From positions 383,071 to 447,070 of the forward strand of contig JACFMQ010000001.1 of the NCBI GenBank assembly GCA_019455325.1: a DNA stretch of 64,000 nucleotides, written 5' to 3'. Origin of the DNA: Rhodocyclaceae bacterium. Lineage in GTDB: Bacteria; Pseudomonadota; Gammaproteobacteria; Burkholderiales; Rhodocyclaceae. Position 1 is the stretch's first letter, and each line of letters starts with the position of its first letter. This document shows positions 21,175-29,082 of this stretch, in pieces. Below the pieces are notes generated by a model. The model was not told the DNA's origin. It was given only the letters and a program-made list of their open reading frames with translations, and did not search any database. Both the position numbers and the translations under genes were made by a program.

Positions 21175-23547
21175 ATGCTTCGACGCATCACCCCCATCGC
21201 CGCGGCGCTGTTCGCGCTCGGCGCCCCGGTCGGCATCGTCTACGCCGCCGGCTTCGACCAACCCGCCCAGCCGCTGGCGCAAGCCCTCGGCCAATTCACC
21301 CGCCAGGCCGGCCTGCAGCTCCTCACCGCCCCCGAACTCCTGCGCGGCCAGCAGGCCCAGGCCATCCAGGGCGCCCGCAACGCCGGCGAAGCGGTCGGCC
21401 AGATGCTGCGCGGCACCGGCCTGCGCGGGCGTATCGACGGCAAGATTCTGGTGATCGAGGCCGACGAGGCGACGACGCTGGCACCGGTCACCGTCACTGC
21501 CAACCAGCTCGGCGAGATCACCGAAGGCAGCGGCAGCTACACCCCCGGCACCATCGCCACCGCCACCCGCCTGGTGCTCACTCCGCGCGAGACGCCGCAG
21601 TCCATCAGCGTCATCACCCGGCAGGAGATGGACGATTTCAACCTGCGCGCCATCGACGACGTGATCCGCCACACGCCCGGCGTCAGCACCATCACCTACG
21701 ACACCGAGCGCACGGAGTATTTCGCGCGCGGCTTCGCCATCAACGAATTCCAGTACGACGGCATCCCGATGACGCGCAACTCGCGCTACTCGGCCGGCAA
21801 CACCCTGTCGGACATGGCGATCTACGACCGCGTGGAAGTGCTCAAGGGCGCCACCGGCCTGCTCACCGGCGCCGGCAACCCCGGCGCCACCATCAACCTG
21901 ATCCGCAAGAAGCCGACCAAGCAGTTCCAGGGGCATGCCACCCTGGGCGCCGGTTCATGGGACAACTACCGGGGAGAACTCGACCTGAGCGGCAGCCTCA
22001 ACGAAAGCGGCAGCCTGCGCGGCCGCGCCGTGGCGGCGTATCAGGACAAAAAGTCCTACATGGACAATTACCAGCGCAAGACCAGCGTGCTGTTCGGCAC
22101 CCTGGAACTGGACATCACGCCGGACACGCTGCTCACCGTCGGCGCCGACTACCAGTACAACGACCCGAAGGGCTCCACCTGGGGCGGCATCCGCCTGTTC
22201 GACAGCGCCGGCAATTTCAACGAGATGCCGCGTTCCTTCAACAACGGCGCGAAATGGGGGCATTGGGACCAATACACCAAGACCACCTTCGCCACGCTGG
22301 AACATCACTTCGCCAACGGCTGGGTGGGCAAGCTGCAACTCAACCACCAGATCAACGGCTACGACTCCGAACTGGCGGCGCCGAACGCCTACATGACCTA
22401 TCCGGACCCGATCACCGGCGCGGGTGTCACGATGGCCGGCTGGGTGGGGAAATACAAGGGCGAGGTGAAGAGCAATGCCCTGGACGCTTACCTGAGCGGG
22501 CCATTCACGCTGTTCGGTCGGGAACATGAGCTGGTGGTAGGTACGAGCATTTCCCGCCAGGAACACCAAGGAGACTATTACTTCGAGCCAAGCACCTACG
22601 ATCTCAATGTTCCCAACTACTATGCGTGGACCGGCAACATTCCAAAACCGGAATGGAACAAGGCGGGATCCCAAACAGAAACCACCAAACAAAGTGGAAT
22701 CTACGCTACAGGGCGATTCAACTTGAGCGATGACTTGAAGCTGATTCTTGGAAGCCGATTTGCCAACTATGAGTATGACTACACCTATACCAATGGCCCA
22801 CTGACCAAAAGCAAGGAAAACGGCGTTGTCGTTCCCTATGTCGGCGTGGTGTACGACCTGAACCGGAACTGGTCGCTCTACGCCAGCCATACCGGCATCT
22901 TTCAGCCGCAAAGCTACGAAGACAAGAACGGCAGCCGGCTCGATCCGCAGGAAGGCAACAGCTACGAGGGCGGCGTCAAGAGCCAGTTCTTCGACGGCCG
23001 CCTGAACGCCAGCCTGGCGTACTTCGAGACCCACCAGGACAACTACGCCCAGCGCACGACGGACAGGACGCCGACCAACGGCGTCGCCTACCGCGCCGTG
23101 AAAGGCGTGATCACCAAAGGCATCGATTTCGAGCTTTCCGGCCAGTTGACGCCCAACTGGCAGGCGCACGTCGGCTACACGCACAAGGTCGCGCGCCTGG
23201 ATGGCAACAAGGTCACCACCATCGAACCGGAAGACCAGTTCCATCTGTACACCAGCTACAAGCCGGGCGGCCGGCTGGAAGGACTGACGATCGGCGGTGG
23301 CGCGCGCTGGCAAGGCAAGAGCTGGGATGACGTGAACCATCCCATCAACGGCTACACACCGTTCAAGGCGCCGTCCTACTGGCTGGTCGACCTGATGGCG
23401 AGTTACCGGATCGACAGGAACCTGACGGCCAGCCTGCACATCAACAACGTGTTCGACAAGAAGTACTACACCCTGATGAGCTTCTACGATGTGTATTCCT
23501 GGGGCGAACCGCGCAGCGTGAATCTGGGCCTGCGGTACAAATTCTGA
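21175..23547 (+). CDS. TonB-dependent siderophore receptor with N-terminal signalling (STN) domain
   Basis: A 790-residue outer-membrane receptor. Order: signal peptide (1-24), STN domain (about 27-97: FDQPAQPLAQALGQFTRQAG ... LRGTGLRGRIDGKILVIE), TonB box (about 102-109, LAPVTVTA), plug (TPRETPQSISVITRQEMDDF ... RGFAINEFQYDGIP ... VEVLKGATGLLTGAGNPGATINLIRK) and a 22-strand barrel ending in RYKF with terminal Phe. It belongs to the FpvA/FoxA/FhuE-like ferric-siderophore group; the ligand cannot be read from sequence. The STN domain signals siderophore occupancy to a FecR-type partner, here presumably the hybrid regulator at 19096. Part of the barrel (22561-22800) has only about 48% G+C by hand count against well over 60% on either side. 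Confidence 0.93.
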   Translation: MLRRITPIAAALFALGAPVGIVYAAGFDQPAQPLAQALGQFTRQAGLQLLTAPELLRGQQAQAIQGARNAGEAVGQMLRGTGLRGRIDGKILVIEADEATTLAPVTVTANQLGEITEGSGSYTPGTIATATRLVLTPRETPQSISVITRQEMDDFNLRAIDDVIRHTPGVSTITYDTERTEYFARGFAINEFQYDGIPMTRNSRYSAGNTLSDMAIYDRVEVLKGATGLLTGAGNPGATINLIRKKPTKQFQGHATLGAGSWDNYRGELDLSGSLNESGSLRGRAVAAYQDKKSYMDNYQRKTSVLFGTLELDITPDTLLTVGADYQYNDPKGSTWGGIRLFDSAGNFNEMPRSFNNGAKWGHWDQYTKTTFATLEHHFANGWVGKLQLNHQINGYDSELAAPNAYMTYPDPITGAGVTMAGWVGKYKGEVKSNALDAYLSGPFTLFGREHELVVGTSISRQEHQGDYYFEPSTYDLNVPNYYAWTGNIPKPEWNKAGSQTETTKQSGIYATGRFNLSDDLKLILGSRFANYEYDYTYTNGPLTKSKENGVVVPYVGVVYDLNRNWSLYASHTGIFQPQSYEDKNGSRLDPQEGNSYEGGVKSQFFDGRLNASLAYFETHQDNYAQRTTDRTPTNGVAYRAVKGVITKGIDFELSGQLTPNWQAHVGYTHKVARLDGNKVTTIEPEDQFHLYTSYKPGGRLEGLTIGGGARWQGKSWDDVNHPINGYTPFKAPSYWLVDLMASYRIDRNLTASLHINNVFDKKYYTLMSFYDVYSWGEPRSVNLGLRYKF

Positions 23548-23560
23548 CCCTTTCCGATCG

Positions 23561-23594
23561 ACGGCCCCGGCGGGAAATCCCTCGGGGCCGTTTT
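23561..23594 (+). terminator. Intrinsic terminator of the receptor gene
   Basis: Stem ACGGCCCCG (23561-23569) with CGGGGCCGT (23583-23591), extendable by GGG/CCC pairing inside, followed by TTTTCT. It lies 14 bp after the receptor stop. Confidence 0.8.
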
Positions 23595-23662
23595 CTGCGC
23601 AGGCATTCACGCAATTGCCCCGTGCGCCGGCGGGCGCGCTGGTTTCCCGCCGACCGATCCTC

Positions 23663-23668
23663 TACAAT
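23663..23668 (+). promoter_or_regulatory. Probable -10 of tRNA-Leu
   Basis: TACAAT lies 10 bp before the mature tRNA start, in the right place for a tRNA promoter. The -35 at the expected spacing (TGGTTT) is poor. Confidence 0.4.
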
Positions 23669-23677
23669 CCCCGCCGT

Positions 23678-23761
23678 GCGGACGTGGCGGAATTGGTAGA
23701 CGCACCAGATTTAGGTTCTGGCGCCCCTGGCGTGAGAGTTCGAGTCTCTCCGTCCGCACCA
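23678..23761 (+). tRNA. tRNA-Leu (anticodon TAG)
   Basis: An 84-nt class II tRNA: GCGGACGTGGCGGAATTGGT start, anticodon loop TTTAGGT (TAG), a long variable arm, T-arm GAGTTCGAGTCTC, acceptor 3' strand CGTCCGC, discriminator A and an encoded CCA. The acceptor stem pairs perfectly. A toxin-antitoxin pair starts 67 bp downstream. Confidence 0.97.
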
Positions 23762-23794
23762 TCAAGCCCGCGAAGAATCGGGCAGACGGTTTCC

Positions 23795-23823
23795 TTCCCA
23801 GAAAATAGCATACTTGCTATAAT
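23795..23823 (+). promoter_or_regulatory. Promoter/operator of the HigBA-type module
   Basis: -35 TTCCCA (23795-23800), 17-bp spacer and -10 TATAAT (23818-23823). The palindrome TAGCA-TACT-TGCTA (23806-23819) overlaps the -10 and is a likely operator for the HTH antitoxin. The -10 ends only 5 bp before the toxin ATG (23829), so a transcript from it would have essentially no leader. Confidence 0.6.
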
Positions 23824-23828
23824 TCGCC

Positions 23829-24155
23829 ATGCCCTACACCATCGCCTACTACAACGCTTCCGTGCAGGCGAACATCGAGGAATGGCCGGCAGGCATCAGC
23901 GCCAGCTATGTGCGCATCGTGGAGCAGATGGTGGTGTCCGGGCCGAATCTTGGCTTGCCGTACACGCGCCCTTTTGGCGACGGTCTGTTCGAGATTCGCG
24001 CCAAGGGCGAGGAAGGCATCGGGCGTGCTTTCTTCTGCTCCCTGGTAGGGCGGCGCATCGTGATCCTGCACGGCTTCATCAAGAAGACGCAGCAGACCCC
24101 GCAAAAGGAACTGAAGCTCGCCCGCAAGCGTTTGAAAGAGGTGCTCAATGGCTAA
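23829..24155 (+). CDS. HigB/RelE-superfamily toxin (phage Gp49-like)
   Basis: A 108-residue small basic protein of the DUF891/Gp49-like group in the RelE/ParE superfamily: YTIAYYNASVQANIEEWPAG, then LGLPYTRPFGDGLFEIRAKG, FFCSLVGRRIVILHGFIKK and the basic helix TPQKELKLARKRLKEVL. These proteins are typically mRNA interferases acting at the ribosome. The toxin gene precedes the antitoxin gene, the order characteristic of higBA. No Shine-Dalgarno sequence precedes ATG 23829. It overlaps the antitoxin gene by 8 bp. Confidence 0.88.
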   Translation: MPYTIAYYNASVQANIEEWPAGISASYVRIVEQMVVSGPNLGLPYTRPFGDGLFEIRAKGEEGIGRAFFCSLVGRRIVILHGFIKKTQQTPQKELKLARKRLKEVLNG

Positions 24156-24477
24156 GAAAATCGAAACCGAAGACCGTTATCAGCCGGTGGCGTTCGACCC
24201 GAAGGCCCACGCTGCGAAGAAGCGCAAGGCCGACCCGGCCTTCCGGGCCGCCTACGATGCGCTTGAAGACGAATTCGCGGCGCTGGCGGCGCTGCTGGCC
24301 GCGCGCAAGGATGCCGGGCTGACCCAGGCCGACGTGGCCGCCCGCATGGGCGTGTCGCAGCCCGTGCTTGCCCGCATTGAATCGAGCCTGGGCAGCCGCA
24401 AGCATTCGCCTTCCCTTGAAACCCTGCGGCGCTATGCTGGCGCCTGCGGGAAGAAGCTCGTCATCCAGATGGTCTGA
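24148..24477 (+). CDS. HigA-type antitoxin (XRE helix-turn-helix)
   Basis: A 109-residue protein with a C-terminal helix-turn-helix (about residues 58-95: GLTQADVAARMGVSQPVLARIE ... SPSLETLRRYAGACG) and a charged N-terminal region that probably contacts the toxin. The start lies inside the end of the toxin gene (8-bp overlap). It should bind the TAGCA-N4-TGCTA palindrome upstream, repressing the module. Confidence 0.88.
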   Translation: MAKKIETEDRYQPVAFDPKAHAAKKRKADPAFRAAYDALEDEFAALAALLAARKDAGLTQADVAARMGVSQPVLARIESSLGSRKHSPSLETLRRYAGACGKKLVIQMV

Positions 24478-24672
24478 CGTGTTGGCGTGATCGGCCGTCG
24501 GGCGTCCTGTAGAATCACGCGCCACCGAAGGCGGCAGCCGGAATCATCCGAAAGTATTTCTGGGGTATGTTGGAACCTTGATTTTTCAAAACCGTTGCAC
24601 CGCAACTGATTGAGAGGTTTGTTCGAGCCTCCCCCGTTCCACCGCCCGCGGGCCGGCCCGCGCCTCCCATTC

Positions 24673-25494
24673 ATGCCCGTCGATCACTACGAAAATTTCC
24701 CGGTCGCCTCCCTGCTGCTGCCGCGCGACCTGCGCCGGCCGATCGAGGCGATCTACCGCTTCGCGCGCAGCGCCGACGACGTCGCCGACGAGGGCGACGC
24801 AACGCCGGCCGAGCGCTTGGCCGCGCTCGCCGCCTACGCCGCAGAGCTCGACCGCATCGAGCGCGGCCAGCCGCCCGACGATCCGGCGCTCACCCCGATC
24901 TTCGGCCCCTTGCGCACGACCGTCGTCGAACGGCAACTGCCCGTCGGCCTCTTGCGCGACCTGCTCAACGCCTTCGCGCAGGACGTGACGAAGACGCGCT
25001 ACGCCAGCTTCGCCGAACTGCTCGACTACTGCCGGCGCTCGGCCAACCCGGTCGGCCGCCTGCTGCTGCACCTCTGCGCGCGCGCGACGCCGGAAAACCT
25101 CAAACGCTCCGACGCCGTGTGCAGCGCGCTGCAGCTCGCCAACTTCTGGCAGGACGTCGCCATCGACTGGCGCAAGGACCGCGTCTACCTGCCGCAGGAA
25201 GACCTCGCCCGCTTCGGCGTCGACGAGGAACAGATCGCCGCCGGCCGCTGCGACGACGCCTGGCGCGCGCTGATCGATTTCGAGGTCGAACGCGCGCGCA
25301 CCCTGCTGCGCTCCGGCGCGCCGCTCGTGCATGCCCTGCCCGGCCGCATGGGCTGGGAAATACGGCTGACCGTGCAGGGCGGCCTGCGCATCCTCGAACG
25401 AATAAAGAAAGCGCGCGGCGACGTTTTCCGCCGGCGCCCGCGCCTCGGCGCCGCCGACTGGCTGCGCATGAGCCTGCGCGCCGCTATGATGTGA
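24673..25494 (+). CDS. hpnC: Squalene synthase-like HpnC (hydroxysqualene synthase)
   Basis: A 273-residue trans-isoprenyl diphosphate synthase-fold enzyme. In the HpnCDE route, HpnC converts presqualene diphosphate to hydroxysqualene. The two acidic motifs are present: RSADDVADE (about residue 37) and NFWQDVAIDWRKDRVYLP (about residue 158). ATG 24673 (MPVDHYENFPVAS) is the family start. The upstream TTG/GTG-type extension looks like noncoding leader. It is followed 4 bp later by hpnD. The 195 bp before it hold the end of the higA transcript and an AT-rich stretch near 24550-24610; TAGAAT at 24510-24515 is a possible -10. Confidence 0.93.
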   Translation: MPVDHYENFPVASLLLPRDLRRPIEAIYRFARSADDVADEGDATPAERLAALAAYAAELDRIERGQPPDDPALTPIFGPLRTTVVERQLPVGLLRDLLNAFAQDVTKTRYASFAELLDYCRRSANPVGRLLLHLCARATPENLKRSDAVCSALQLANFWQDVAIDWRKDRVYLPQEDLARFGVDEEQIAAGRCDDAWRALIDFEVERARTLLRSGAPLVHALPGRMGWEIRLTVQGGLRILERIKKARGDVFRRRPRLGAADWLRMSLRAAMM

Positions 25495-25498
25495 GCCC

Positions 25499-26335
25499 AT
25501 GACGCCAGACGACTACTGCCAGCAGAAGGCCGCCGCCAGCGGCTCCAGCTTCTACTACAGCTTCCTCTTCCTGCCGCCCGAGCGGCGGCGCGCGATCACC
25601 GCGCTCTACGCCTTCTGCCGCGAGGTCGACGACGTGGTCGACGAATGCCACGACCCGCAGGTCGCCGCCGCCAAGCTCGCCTGGTGGCGCATCGAGGTGG
25701 CGAAGCTCTACGCCGGCCAGGCCGACCATCCGGTGACGCAGGCGCTGCAGGCCGTGCTGCCGCAGTTCGCCCTGCCGCAGGAGCAACTGCTCGAAATCAT
25801 CGACGGCATGGAGATGGATCTGACGCAGTCGCGCTACCTCGACTTCAAGGCGCTGTCGCTCTACTGCTACCGCGTCGCCAGCGTCGTCGGCCTGCTCGCC
25901 GCCGAGATCTTCGGCTACCAGGACCGGCGCACGCAGAAATACGCGCACGACCTGGGCATGGCCTTCCAGCTCACCAACATCATCCGCGACGTCGGCGAGG
26001 ACGCGCGGCGCGGCCGCATCTACCTGCCGATCGACGAGCTGCAGCAGTTCGGCGTGAAGGCTGCGGACATCCTCAACGCCCGCGATTCCGACGATTTCCG
26101 CCGCCTGATGGAGTTCCAGATCGCGCGCGCGGAACGGTATTACGACCAGGCGCTCGCCCAGTTGCCGGCCGGCGACCGGCGCGCGCAGCGGCCCGGGCTG
26201 GCGATGGCGGCGATCTACCGCGCGCTGCTCGACGAAATCCGCCGCGACGGCTGCCGGGTGCTGACGCAGCGTACCTCGCTGACGCCGCTCAGAAAGCTCT
26301 GGCTGGCGGCGAAGACCTGGGTGAAGGCAGGCTGA
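25499..26335 (+). CDS. hpnD: Presqualene diphosphate synthase HpnD
   Basis: A 278-residue enzyme that condenses two farnesyl diphosphates to presqualene diphosphate, the first step of the HpnDCE squalene route. Seen: SGSSFYYSFLFLPPERRRAI, first acidic motif REVDDVVDECHD, substrate-binding YCYRVASVVGLLA, second acidic motif NIIRDVGEDARRGRIYLP. Length is typical. Spacing of 4 bp after hpnC and 1 bp before hpnE indicates one operon. Confidence 0.95.
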   Translation: MTPDDYCQQKAAASGSSFYYSFLFLPPERRRAITALYAFCREVDDVVDECHDPQVAAAKLAWWRIEVAKLYAGQADHPVTQALQAVLPQFALPQEQLLEIIDGMEMDLTQSRYLDFKALSLYCYRVASVVGLLAAEIFGYQDRRTQKYAHDLGMAFQLTNIIRDVGEDARRGRIYLPIDELQQFGVKAADILNARDSDDFRRLMEFQIARAERYYDQALAQLPAGDRRAQRPGLAMAAIYRALLDEIRRDGCRVLTQRTSLTPLRKLWLAAKTWVKAG

Positions 26336-26336
26336 C

Positions 26337-27626
26337 GTGGCCGCCGGCGGACGGATCGCCGTCGTCGGCGCCGGCTGGGCCGGGCTCGCCTGCGCCGCCG
26401 AACTCGCCGCCGCCGGCCGCCCGGTGGTCGTCCTCGAAGCCTCGCGGCAGCCCGGCGGGCGCGCGCGCAGCGTCGAACTCGACGGCCGCAGGCTCGACAA
26501 CGGCCAGCACCTGCTCGTCGGCGCGTATACCGAAACCCTGCGCCTGATGCGGCTGGTCGGTGCCGATCCGGCATGCCTGCTGGCGCGCCTGCCGCTCTGC
26601 ATCGACTACCCCGGCCGCTTCCGTCTGCAACTGCCGGACTGGCCGGCGCCGCTGCACCTCGCCGCCGGCCTGCTCCGGGCCGAGGGCGTCGGCCTGCGCG
26701 AAAAGCTCGCCGCCGCCGCCTTCATGCAGGAGCTGAAACGCCGGCGCTTCCGTCTCGAAAGCGACGCCACCGTCGCTGCCTGGCTCGACGCGCACGGCCA
26801 GCGCGGCGCGCTGCGCCGCTTCCTCTGGGAACCGCTCTGCCTGGCGGCGCTGAACACGCCGCCGGCGCAGGCTTCGGCGCAGATCTTCGCCAACGTGCTG
26901 CGCGACAGCCTCGGCGGCCCGAGCGGCGCCACCGACCTGCTGCTGCAGCGCGCCGACCTCGGCCGCGTCTTTCCCGAGCAGGCGGCGCGCCGCATCGCCG
27001 AACTGGGCGGCGAAGTCCGCACTTCGCACCGCGTCCGCGACCTGCAGCCGCAGGACGACGGTTGGCGGGTGGACGGCGAATGCTTCGATCACGTAGTCCT
27101 CGCCGTCGCCCCGCAGCACCTGGCGCCGCTGCTCGCCGCGCGCCCGGCCCACGCCGCGCTGCTGCGACAGGTGGACGGCTATGCCTACGAACCGATCGGC
27201 ACGCTTTACCTCTCCTATCCCGCCGAGGTGCGCCTGCCCTTTCCGATGCTCGGACTCGCCGGCCCGGTCGGACAGTGGGTGTTCGACCGCGGCGCCCAAG
27301 GCGGGCCGGCCGGCCTCCTGGCCTGCGTGTTTTCCGGGGGCGGCGAATGGGAAGGTCTCGACGACGACGCATTGGCCGCGGCGCTGCACGCCGAGATCGC
27401 CGCCGCGCTCGCCGATCCGCTGCCGCCGCCGCACTGGCGGCGCAGCGTGCGTGAGCGACGGGCGACCTTCTCCTGCCGGCCGGACCTGCCGCGCCCGACC
27501 GCCGCCACCGCCGAACGCGGCCTCTGGCTCGCCGGCGACCATACCTGCGCCGACTACCCGGCGACCATCGAAGGCGCGGTGCGGAGCGGCGTCGCCGCCG
27601 CCCGCGCGATCCTTTCCCAGAGGTGA
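26337..27626 (+). CDS. hpnE: Hydroxysqualene dehydroxylase HpnE (FAD-dependent)
   Basis: A 429-residue flavoprotein that reduces hydroxysqualene to squalene. The N-terminal dinucleotide motif IAVVGAGWAGLACAAELAA is followed by an acidic strand end (VVVLEASRQPGGRARSVEL) and DNGQHLLVGAY. The C-terminal FAD-binding segment GLWLAGDHTCADYPATIEGA with an Ala-rich final helix fits the amine-oxidase/phytoene desaturase group. Start is GTG 26337, two bases after the hpnD stop region. No squalene-hopene cyclase gene follows in the window, so the end product (hopanoid or other) cannot be stated. Confidence 0.93.
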   Translation: MAAGGRIAVVGAGWAGLACAAELAAAGRPVVVLEASRQPGGRARSVELDGRRLDNGQHLLVGAYTETLRLMRLVGADPACLLARLPLCIDYPGRFRLQLPDWPAPLHLAAGLLRAEGVGLREKLAAAAFMQELKRRRFRLESDATVAAWLDAHGQRGALRRFLWEPLCLAALNTPPAQASAQIFANVLRDSLGGPSGATDLLLQRADLGRVFPEQAARRIAELGGEVRTSHRVRDLQPQDDGWRVDGECFDHVVLAVAPQHLAPLLAARPAHAALLRQVDGYAYEPIGTLYLSYPAEVRLPFPMLGLAGPVGQWVFDRGAQGGPAGLLACVFSGGGEWEGLDDDALAAALHAEIAAALADPLPPPHWRRSVRERRATFSCRPDLPRPTAATAERGLWLAGDHTCADYPATIEGAVRSGVAAARAILSQR

Positions 27627-27628
27627 GC

Positions 27629-27646
27629 GCGCCCGGCGCCGGGCGC
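27629..27646. repeat. 18-bp GC palindrome between hpnE and ybbA
   Basis: GCGCCCGGCGCCGGGCGC is a perfect palindrome in the 31-bp convergent gap. It could fold as a hairpin on either transcript but has no T tract, so at most it is a weak or factor-assisted terminator. Confidence 0.5.
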
Positions 27647-27657
27647 GGGCGGGTCGC

Positions 27658-28377
27658 CTACGCGGCGTCTTCTTCGAGCCGCCCGGCGTGCATGCGCAGC
27701 CGGCGGCCGCAGCGCGCGGCGATCTCCTCGTCGTGGGTGACGAGGATCAGCGTCGTGCCGCGCTCGGCGTTGATGGCGAACATCAGGTCGATGATCTGGT
27801 GGCCGGTGGCGGCGTCGAGGTTGCCGGTCGGCTCGTCGGCCAGCACCAGCTTCGGCCCTGGCGCGAAGGCACGGGCAAGCGCCACGCGCTGCTGCTCGCC
27901 GCCGGAGAGGTGCTTCGGATAGTGACCGAGGCGGTGCGAGAGGCCGACGCGTTCCAGCCAAGCGCGCGCCTCGCCGCCGGCGGCGCGCTGGCCGGCCAGT
28001 TCGAGCGGCAGCATGACGTTCTCCAGCGCGGTCAGCGACGGCAGCAACTGGAACGACTGGAAGACGAAACCGAGCGTCTGCCCGCGCAGCACGGCGCGCG
28101 CATCCTCGTCGAGCGCGGTGATCTCGCGGCCGTCAAGGCGGACGCTGCCCGAGCTCGGCAGGTCAAGGCCGGCGAGCAGGCCGAGCAGCGTCGACTTGCC
28201 GGAGCCGGAGGCGCCGACGATGGCCACCGTTTCGCCGGGCGCGACGGCAAACGAAATCTCGTGCAGAATGACCAGTGGCTCACCGCCGCTGTCGACCTGC
28301 TTGCCCAATCCCTCGACCTCGATGACCGCGCTTTCCGTCACCGCTTCTACCGCCGTTTTCATCACCGTATCGTCCAT
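27658..28377 (-). CDS. ABC transporter ATP-binding protein, YbbA/LolD type
   Basis: A 239-residue ATPase of the MacB/LolD/YbbA group: Walker A GASGSGKST, Q-loop FVFQSFQLLPSLTALENV, signature LSGGEQQR, Walker [13 protein letters not shown] and H-loop LVTHDEE. Divergent from tesA, as ybbA is in E. coli, which supports a YbbA identity. The usual partner permease (ybbP, FtsX-like) is not present downstream; hpnE is convergent there. Start: Met 28377 has GGAG 4 bp upstream; Met 28362 is a weaker alternative. With 28377 the two divergent start codons overlap, so there is no intergenic DNA between the genes. Confidence 0.88.
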   Translation of the reverse strand: MDDTVMKTAVEAVTESAVIEVEGLGKQVDSGGEPLVILHEISFAVAPGETVAIVGASGSGKSTLLGLLAGLDLPSSGSVRLDGREITALDEDARAVLRGQTLGFVFQSFQLLPSLTALENVMLPLELAGQRAAGGEARAWLERVGLSHRLGHYPKHLSGGEQQRVALARAFAPGPKLVLADEPTGNLDAATGHQIIDLMFAINAERGTTLILVTHDEEIAARCGRRLRMHAGRLEEDAA

Positions 28378-28987
28378 GCGCTCCACGCTTCGCCTGCTGG
28401 TTGTCTTCGCCCTGCTCCTGCTCGCCCCGGCCGCGCACGCGGCAAAGACCATCCTGGTCTACGGCGACTCGCTCTCCGCCGGCTTCGGCATCCGCCAGGA
28501 CGCGGCCTGGCCGGCGCTGCTGCAGCAGCGGCTCGCCGAAAGGCACCTCGATTATAACGTCGTCAATGCCAGCATCTCGGGCGAGACCAGCAGCGGCGGC
28601 AGAAGCCGCATCGGCGAGGCGCTCGCCCGCCACCGGCCGGCCGTCGTCGTCCTCGCGCTCGGCGCCAACGACGGCCTGCGCGGCCTGCCGCTCGCCGGCA
28701 TGCGCGAGAACCTTGCCGGCATCGTCACCGCCGCGAAGAAGGCGAAGGCGCAGGTGCTGCTCGTCGGCATGCGCCTGCCGCCGAACTACGGCCCCTACGC
28801 CGACGAATTCGCGCAGAGCTTCCGCACGCTGGCGAGGCAGGAGAAGACGCCGCTCGTGCCCTTCCTGCTCGACGGCATCGCCGACCAGCCGACGCTCTTC
28901 CAGGCCGACGCGCTGCATCCGACCGCCGAAGCGCAGCCGCGCCTGCTCGACAACGTCTGGGCGGGGCTGGCGCCGCTGCTAAAATAG
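28376..28987 (+). CDS. tesA: Acyl-CoA thioesterase I / lysophospholipase TesA (GDSL hydrolase)
   Basis: A 203-residue periplasmic SGNH hydrolase with a signal peptide (RLLVVFALLLLAPAAHA, cleavage after AHA). The four blocks are present: GDSLS (catalytic Ser in VYGDSLSAG), Gly in NASISGETSSGG, Asn in LGANDGLRG and the Asp-x-x-His pair in DALHPTAEAQ. It hydrolyses acyl-CoA, lysophospholipid and other esters. ATG 28376 has no clear Shine-Dalgarno sequence. The start codon overlaps that of the divergent ybbA, and its promoter must lie inside ybbA coding sequence. Confidence 0.93.
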   Translation: MRSTLRLLVVFALLLLAPAAHAAKTILVYGDSLSAGFGIRQDAAWPALLQQRLAERHLDYNVVNASISGETSSGGRSRIGEALARHRPAVVVLALGANDGLRGLPLAGMRENLAGIVTAAKKAKAQVLLVGMRLPPNYGPYADEFAQSFRTLARQEKTPLVPFLLDGIADQPTLFQADALHPTAEAQPRLLDNVWAGLAPLLK

Positions 28988-29082
28988 CGGCCCATGTCCG
29001 CCTCGCCATCCGCGTCCGGCACGGCCGGACGAAACGGCGCGGCAGAGGCCGCGCCTCTCTTCCGCGCCGGAGTCCGCTTCCG

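Noticed and set aside
23678-24477. Integration of a mobile element at tRNA-Leu (attL/attR)
   Set aside because: I looked for a repeat of the tRNA 3' end downstream of the HigBA genes and saw none; no integrase gene is present.
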